Shown in pieces: positions 41,015-43,973 of a stretch of DNA of 43,973 nt. A program made the translations under genes and the position numbers. The notes under the pieces are model-generated. The model was not told the DNA's origin, ran no database searches, and worked only from the letters and a program-made list of their open reading frames with translations. The stretch spans positions 1 through 43,973 of the forward strand of contig CAYFFR010000007.1 in the NCBI GenBank assembly GCA_964342675.1, read 5' to 3'. How positions within the stretch are numbered: position 1 is the first letter of the stretch; every line of letters starts with the position of its first letter. This DNA comes from MED-G82 sp964342675 (GTDB taxonomy: Bacteria > Pseudomonadota > Gammaproteobacteria > Magnimaribacterales > D2472).

Positions 41015-41632
41015 TTAGCCCTCATATCTATGAGAGATTGTTTTTTTAAAGGCCTTTCTATCAAAAAGCATATCAGTCCAACGTTTTATATTTGGTTTGA
41101 ATGCTTCCTCAATTTGTAGAGTTTTAGCCAAATAAATTGCATAACTAACGCATATATCTGCAATAGTGAATCTATCTGAACAAAGATATTCTCTTGATTC
41201 CAAAGATTGCTCTAGTAGCTTTAATCTAGCCACAAACCATCTTCTATATCCTTCTGCCGCTTTATCAGCAACTCCTATCTCTTGGAAGGTGTATCGTAAT
41301 ACAACGGTTTGAGGAAAAGTTAAAGTAGCATCAGAGTGAGCAAGCCAATTTAAATAATGATGATAATCAGCTTCATCACTGTTAACACTCAAGTCTGTGG
41401 GGCCATACTTATCAACCAGATATTGGCACATGGCGATTGATTCTGTCATTTCTACATCACCATCAATTAGGTATGGGACGGTACCAAGTATATTTACATC
41501 CATGTATTCCTTATGTAAAAACCTAGGAGGGAATGGCAACATTTCAGCTTCATAACTTACTCCCATTTCTTCTGCAGTCCACATCGGCCTAACACCCCTG
41601 GAATCATTACAACTATAGATCTTGATGCTCAT
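41015..41632 (-). CDS. Glutathione S-transferase
   Basis: 205 aa, with an N-terminal thioredoxin fold (KIYSCNDSRGVRPMWTAEEMGVSYEAEMLPF; LGTVPYLIDGD; MTESIAMCQYLVDKYG) and a helical C-terminal domain with FTIADICVSYAIYLAKTL. Ser11 in the first loop would be the likely catalytic residue. Soluble and cytosolic. Good ribosome site AGGAG before the ATG. Divergent from the acyl-CoA carboxylase genes and convergent with the GH3 gene, whose stop is 6 bases away. Confidence 0.9.
   Translation of the reverse strand: MSIKIYSCNDSRGVRPMWTAEEMGVSYEAEMLPFPPRFLHKEYMDVNILGTVPYLIDGDVEMTESIAMCQYLVDKYGPTDLSVNSDEADYHHYLNWLAHSDATLTFPQTVVLRYTFQEIGVADKAAEGYRRWFVARLKLLEQSLESREYLCSDRFTIADICVSYAIYLAKTLQIEEAFKPNIKRWTDMLFDRKAFKKTISHRYEG
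41021..41047 (+). terminator. Possible intrinsic terminator of the GH3 transcript, inside the GST gene
   Basis: CTCATATCTATGAG (41021-41034) can form a short hairpin, followed six bases later by seven T (41041-41047), 13 bases after the GH3 stop. The stem is short and A/T-rich, so strength is doubtful; it also encodes the C-terminal HRYEG of the GST. Confidence 0.3.
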
Positions 41633-41682
41633 TATTTTCTCCTAAAAAAGAAAAGTGCCATTTTTTTTAATTAATTTCAAAA

Positions 41683-41712
41683 ATGGTAATAATTTGTATA
41701 TTATATTACCAT
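41683..41712. promoter_or_regulatory. Inverted repeat around the likely promoter of the acyl-CoA carboxylase operon
   Basis: ATGGTAATA (41683-41691) and TATTACCAT (41704-41712) are perfect 9-base inverted arms separated by 12 bases. The spacer holds TATATT (41697-41702), 16 bases after TTTCAA (41675-41680), so a -10 box sits between the arms. This is a repressor-operator layout. The ATG of the carboxylase is 20 bases past the right arm and has no clear Shine-Dalgarno sequence. Confidence 0.55.
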
Positions 41713-41731
41713 CCAATTTTATTAATTAAAA

Positions 41732-43390
41732 ATGACTAGAAAAAATATAGCTCCTGAAATAAAAACAAATATCGATATTAATTCTGATGAATTTATGCAT
41801 AACAAAAATGTTATGTTAAAAAAAATAGATTTTCTTGATGAGCTTTTAGACAAAGCTGAGTTAGGAGGTGGAGCATATCACCATGAAAGGTTAGCCAAGC
41901 GAGGCAAGATGCCCGTAAGGGAAAGGGTCTTTAATTTGCTGGATCCTGATACACCATTCCTTGAAATTGCTCCTTTTGCTGCGTATGGAACTGACTTTAC
42001 TGTAGGTGGTGGATGTGTTGCTGGCATTGGAATTGTTGCAGGTACTGAGTGTGTAATCTTTGCTAATGATCCTTCGGTTTTAGCTGGAGCCATGACTGTT
42101 TATGTAGGAGAAAAATGGAACAGGGCTATGGAAATTGCTCGAGATAACCGTCTGCCCTATATTAATTTTGTTGAATCTGCAGGAGGAGATCTCCGCATGG
42201 GCACTGGTAAAAAAGGAGATCAAGCACCCATTGCACCAACCATAGGCCATACTCATTTTGCTGCCACTGGAAGATATTTTTACGATCTAACAGAACTTTC
42301 TAAAATGCGCATACCAGTTATATCGATTGTTTTTGGTTCATCTACTGCAGGTGGTGCCTATCAGCCAGGTATGTCAGATTACAATATCTTTATTAAAGAT
42401 CAAGCCAAAGTCTTTCTTGCTGGACCTCCTTTGGTCAAAATGGCAACTGGAGAAGTATCAGATGATGAAACTTTAGGTGGTGCAAAAATGCATTCTGAAG
42501 TTTCAGGTCTTTCAGACTATTTGGCTGAAGATGAAATGGATGCTTTGAGGATATGCAGGAATGTAGTATCACATTTACATTGGGTTAAAGAAGGACCCTC
42601 GCCCCTTTTTAATGCAGATAGCCCAATTTTATGTCAAGAGGAATTATTAGGTCTTATTGATGAAGAGCTTAAGAGTCCGCTGGATATAAGAGAGGTCATT
42701 GGTAGAGTTGTTGACGGATCAAGATTTGAGGAATTCAAACCGCTATATGGCAAGACTATGATCTGTGGATGGTCAATGCTGCATGGCTATCCAGTAGGAA
42801 TCTTGGGAAATAATGGCCCTATATATCCTGAAAGTGCAGAAAAAGCTGCTAGCTTTATCCAGTTATGCAATAAACGAAACATACCATTAATTTTTCTTCA
42901 AAATGTTACAGGTTTTTTAGTTGGAAAAGATTTTGAAAGGCAGGCTATTATCAAAAAGGGTTCCCAGCTTATTAATGCTGTTTCTAACTCTAATGTCCCG
43001 CACATTACGATCATTATAGGAGCATCTTTTGGAGCAGGAACATATGCGATGTCCGGTAGAGCATACAACAACAGATTCACCTTCCTTTGGCCAACAGCAA
43101 AAATTGCTGTCATGGGTTCAAAACAAATTGCTGGGGTGATGTCTATCGTTAGAAGAGCGCAAGCTGCTAGAAAAGGTGAAAAGTTTGATGAAAAGGTTGA
43201 TGCTCAAATTGTTCAAACTGTCGAAGAAGCTGCAGAGCAAATGTCTGATGGTTTGATTGCAAGCAGCATGATTACAGACGATGGCATCATCGATCCAAGA
43301 GATACTAGAAGCATTATTGGATTTTGCCTTTCAATAGTATCTAACTCTTCAATTGATGGCGCTAAAGAATACGGGGTATTTAGATTATGA
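41732..43390 (+). CDS. Acyl-CoA carboxylase, carboxyltransferase (beta) subunit
   Basis: 552 aa, of the MCC/geranyl-CoA carboxylase/PCC beta family, which moves CO2 from biotin onto an acyl-CoA. First crotonase domain: RGKMPVRERVFNLLDPDTPFLE, NFVESAGGDLR, FGSSTAGGAYQPGMSDY (residues 201-217) and GPPLVKMATGE; second: NVTGFLVGKDFE and ASFGAGTYAMSGRAY. It differs from methylcrotonyl-CoA carboxylase proper (GGDLR where MCC has GGAYLP, YQPGMSDY where MCC has YVPAMADE), so the substrate is open; methylcrotonyl-, geranyl- or another branched acyl-CoA is possible. It overlaps the biotin carboxylase gene by 4 bases (ATGA). Confidence 0.9.
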   Translation: MTRKNIAPEIKTNIDINSDEFMHNKNVMLKKIDFLDELLDKAELGGGAYHHERLAKRGKMPVRERVFNLLDPDTPFLEIAPFAAYGTDFTVGGGCVAGIGIVAGTECVIFANDPSVLAGAMTVYVGEKWNRAMEIARDNRLPYINFVESAGGDLRMGTGKKGDQAPIAPTIGHTHFAATGRYFYDLTELSKMRIPVISIVFGSSTAGGAYQPGMSDYNIFIKDQAKVFLAGPPLVKMATGEVSDDETLGGAKMHSEVSGLSDYLAEDEMDALRICRNVVSHLHWVKEGPSPLFNADSPILCQEELLGLIDEELKSPLDIREVIGRVVDGSRFEEFKPLYGKTMICGWSMLHGYPVGILGNNGPIYPESAEKAASFIQLCNKRNIPLIFLQNVTGFLVGKDFERQAIIKKGSQLINAVSNSNVPHITIIIGASFGAGTYAMSGRAYNNRFTFLWPTAKIAVMGSKQIAGVMSIVRRAQAARKGEKFDEKVDAQIVQTVEEAAEQMSDGLIASSMITDDGIIDPRDTRSIIGFCLSIVSNSSIDGAKEYGVFRL

Positions 43391-43973
43391 GGTTTAATTC
43401 TATTCTTATTGCCAATCGAGGAGAAATTGCCTGTCGAATAATTCAAACAGCCCAATTCATGGGTATCAAGTGTGTAGCTGTTTATGTTGATGCTGATAAA
43501 GATACTCCTTTTGTAAAAATGGCTGATGAAGCTATTAAGCTATCCACTAGCTATATGGATGGTTCTGCCATAATTGAATCAGCTAAAAAAGCTAATGCAG
43601 AAGCAATCCATCCAGGATATGGGTTTTTATCAGAAAATGCTGCCTTTGCTAGAAAAGTTAAAGCCAATAAATTAATTTGGATTGGTCCACCCCCTAATGT
43701 AATCAAAGTTATGGGAGATAAATTAAAAGCTAAAGAACTCGCTGAAAAATATGGAGTTCCCACTCTGCCAATGACCTCCAACACGAAAGATGTAAAAAGT
43801 ATTGGATATCCAATTTTAATAAAAGCTGCCGCTGGAGGTGGTGGCAAGGGAATGCGAATTGTTAAAAAGGAAAGTGATTTAAAAGAATCAATTGTAAGTG
43901 CTAAAAGAGAGGCTCTTTCAGGTTTTGGTGACGATAGAATTTTTATAGAAAGATATGTAGAAAAATCACGTCA
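43387..43973 (+). CDS. Acyl-CoA carboxylase, biotin carboxylase/BCCP subunit, 3' end cut off
   Basis: The first 195 residues of the alpha subunit partnering the preceding gene. Biotin carboxylase N-terminal domain ILIANRGEIACRII, HPGYGFLSENAAFAR, PPPNVIKVMGDKLKAKELA and the ATP-grasp glycine loop AAAGGGGKGMR are present. The biotin carrier domain, if fused, lies beyond the window edge. It could also be a separate AccC-type protein, but the 4-base overlap with the carboxyltransferase points to a dedicated alpha subunit. Confidence 0.92.
   Translation, partial: MRFNSILIANRGEIACRIIQTAQFMGIKCVAVYVDADKDTPFVKMADEAIKLSTSYMDGSAIIESAKKANAEAIHPGYGFLSENAAFARKVKANKLIWIGPPPNVIKVMGDKLKAKELAEKYGVPTLPMTSNTKDVKSIGYPILIKAAAGGGGKGMRIVKKESDLKESIVSAKREALSGFGDDRIFIERYVEKSR

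Noticed and set aside
1..43973. tRNA genes, CRISPR arrays, insertion sequences, prophage or toxin-antitoxin modules
   Set aside because: I looked for cloverleaf/TTCRANNC stretches, regular repeats, transposase motifs and small paired genes and saw none; the spacers are too short to hold them.

Overview
The window is one stretch of a bacterial chromosome, AT-rich (about one third G+C by eye) and very densely packed. Proteins such as AcnB, LexA, FimV, TrpA, PrpD and ThrH look gammaproteobacterial. The near-absence of spacers, the overlapping stops between convergent genes and the many acyl-CoA, glutathione and flavin oxidoreductase genes suggest a streamlined marine gammaproteobacterium, perhaps SAR86-like. 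That last step is inference: there is no rRNA here to test it. I found no tRNA, rRNA, CRISPR array, insertion sequence, prophage gene or clear pseudogene, and no gene-free stretch longer than 138 bases.

Layout. (1) 3-2441 is the 3' part of acnB. (2) 2438-15315 is a minus-strand run of 13 genes, aroC-leuC-leuD-leuB-asd-fimV-truA-trpF-trpB-trpA-accD-cvpA-purF: biosynthesis of leucine, chorismate, aspartate-family amino acids and tryptophan, plus malonyl-CoA and purine synthesis. The order from leuC to purF follows a cluster known from Pseudomonas and beta-proteobacteria, but folC and the SPOR/DedD gene normally between accD and cvpA are missing. (3) 15454-17445 is a lipoprotein penicillin-acylase-family enzyme. 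(4) 17450-23091 is a minus-strand run, 5'-nucleotidase-thrH-queH-prpB-prpC-prpD, which includes the 2-methylcitrate cycle for propionate. It diverges from lexA (23143-23775) around a perfect LexA operator. (5) 23772-30484 is a minus-strand run, nadK-rhomboid-galU-pyrD-membrane protein-topA-small protein, divergent from a sirtuin gene at 30515.

(6) 31264-43973 is more catabolic: a zinc alcohol dehydrogenase; a plus-strand run of two acyl-CoA dehydrogenases, mazG and a PlsC-type acyltransferase; RraA-like and luciferase-like monooxygenase genes divergent from a nitronate monooxygenase and a membrane-anchored GH3 glycosidase; a glutathione S-transferase; and a two-subunit acyl-CoA carboxylase cut by the window end.

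How parts fit. AcnB should supply the hydration step that completes the PrpBCD cycle. PrpBCD feeds propionyl-CoA carbon into succinate and pyruvate, and the acyl-CoA dehydrogenases and acyl-CoA carboxylase suggest breakdown of branched or odd-chain acids. The most notable regulatory signals are the LexA operator shared with the nucleotidase run, several starts with a -10 box only 5-7 bases before an ATG and no Shine-Dalgarno sequence, a symmetric -10 element between nadK and the sirtuin gene, and a 9-bp inverted repeat around the likely -10 of the acyl-CoA carboxylase operon. I see no clearly new multi-gene system; most genes belong to known families.
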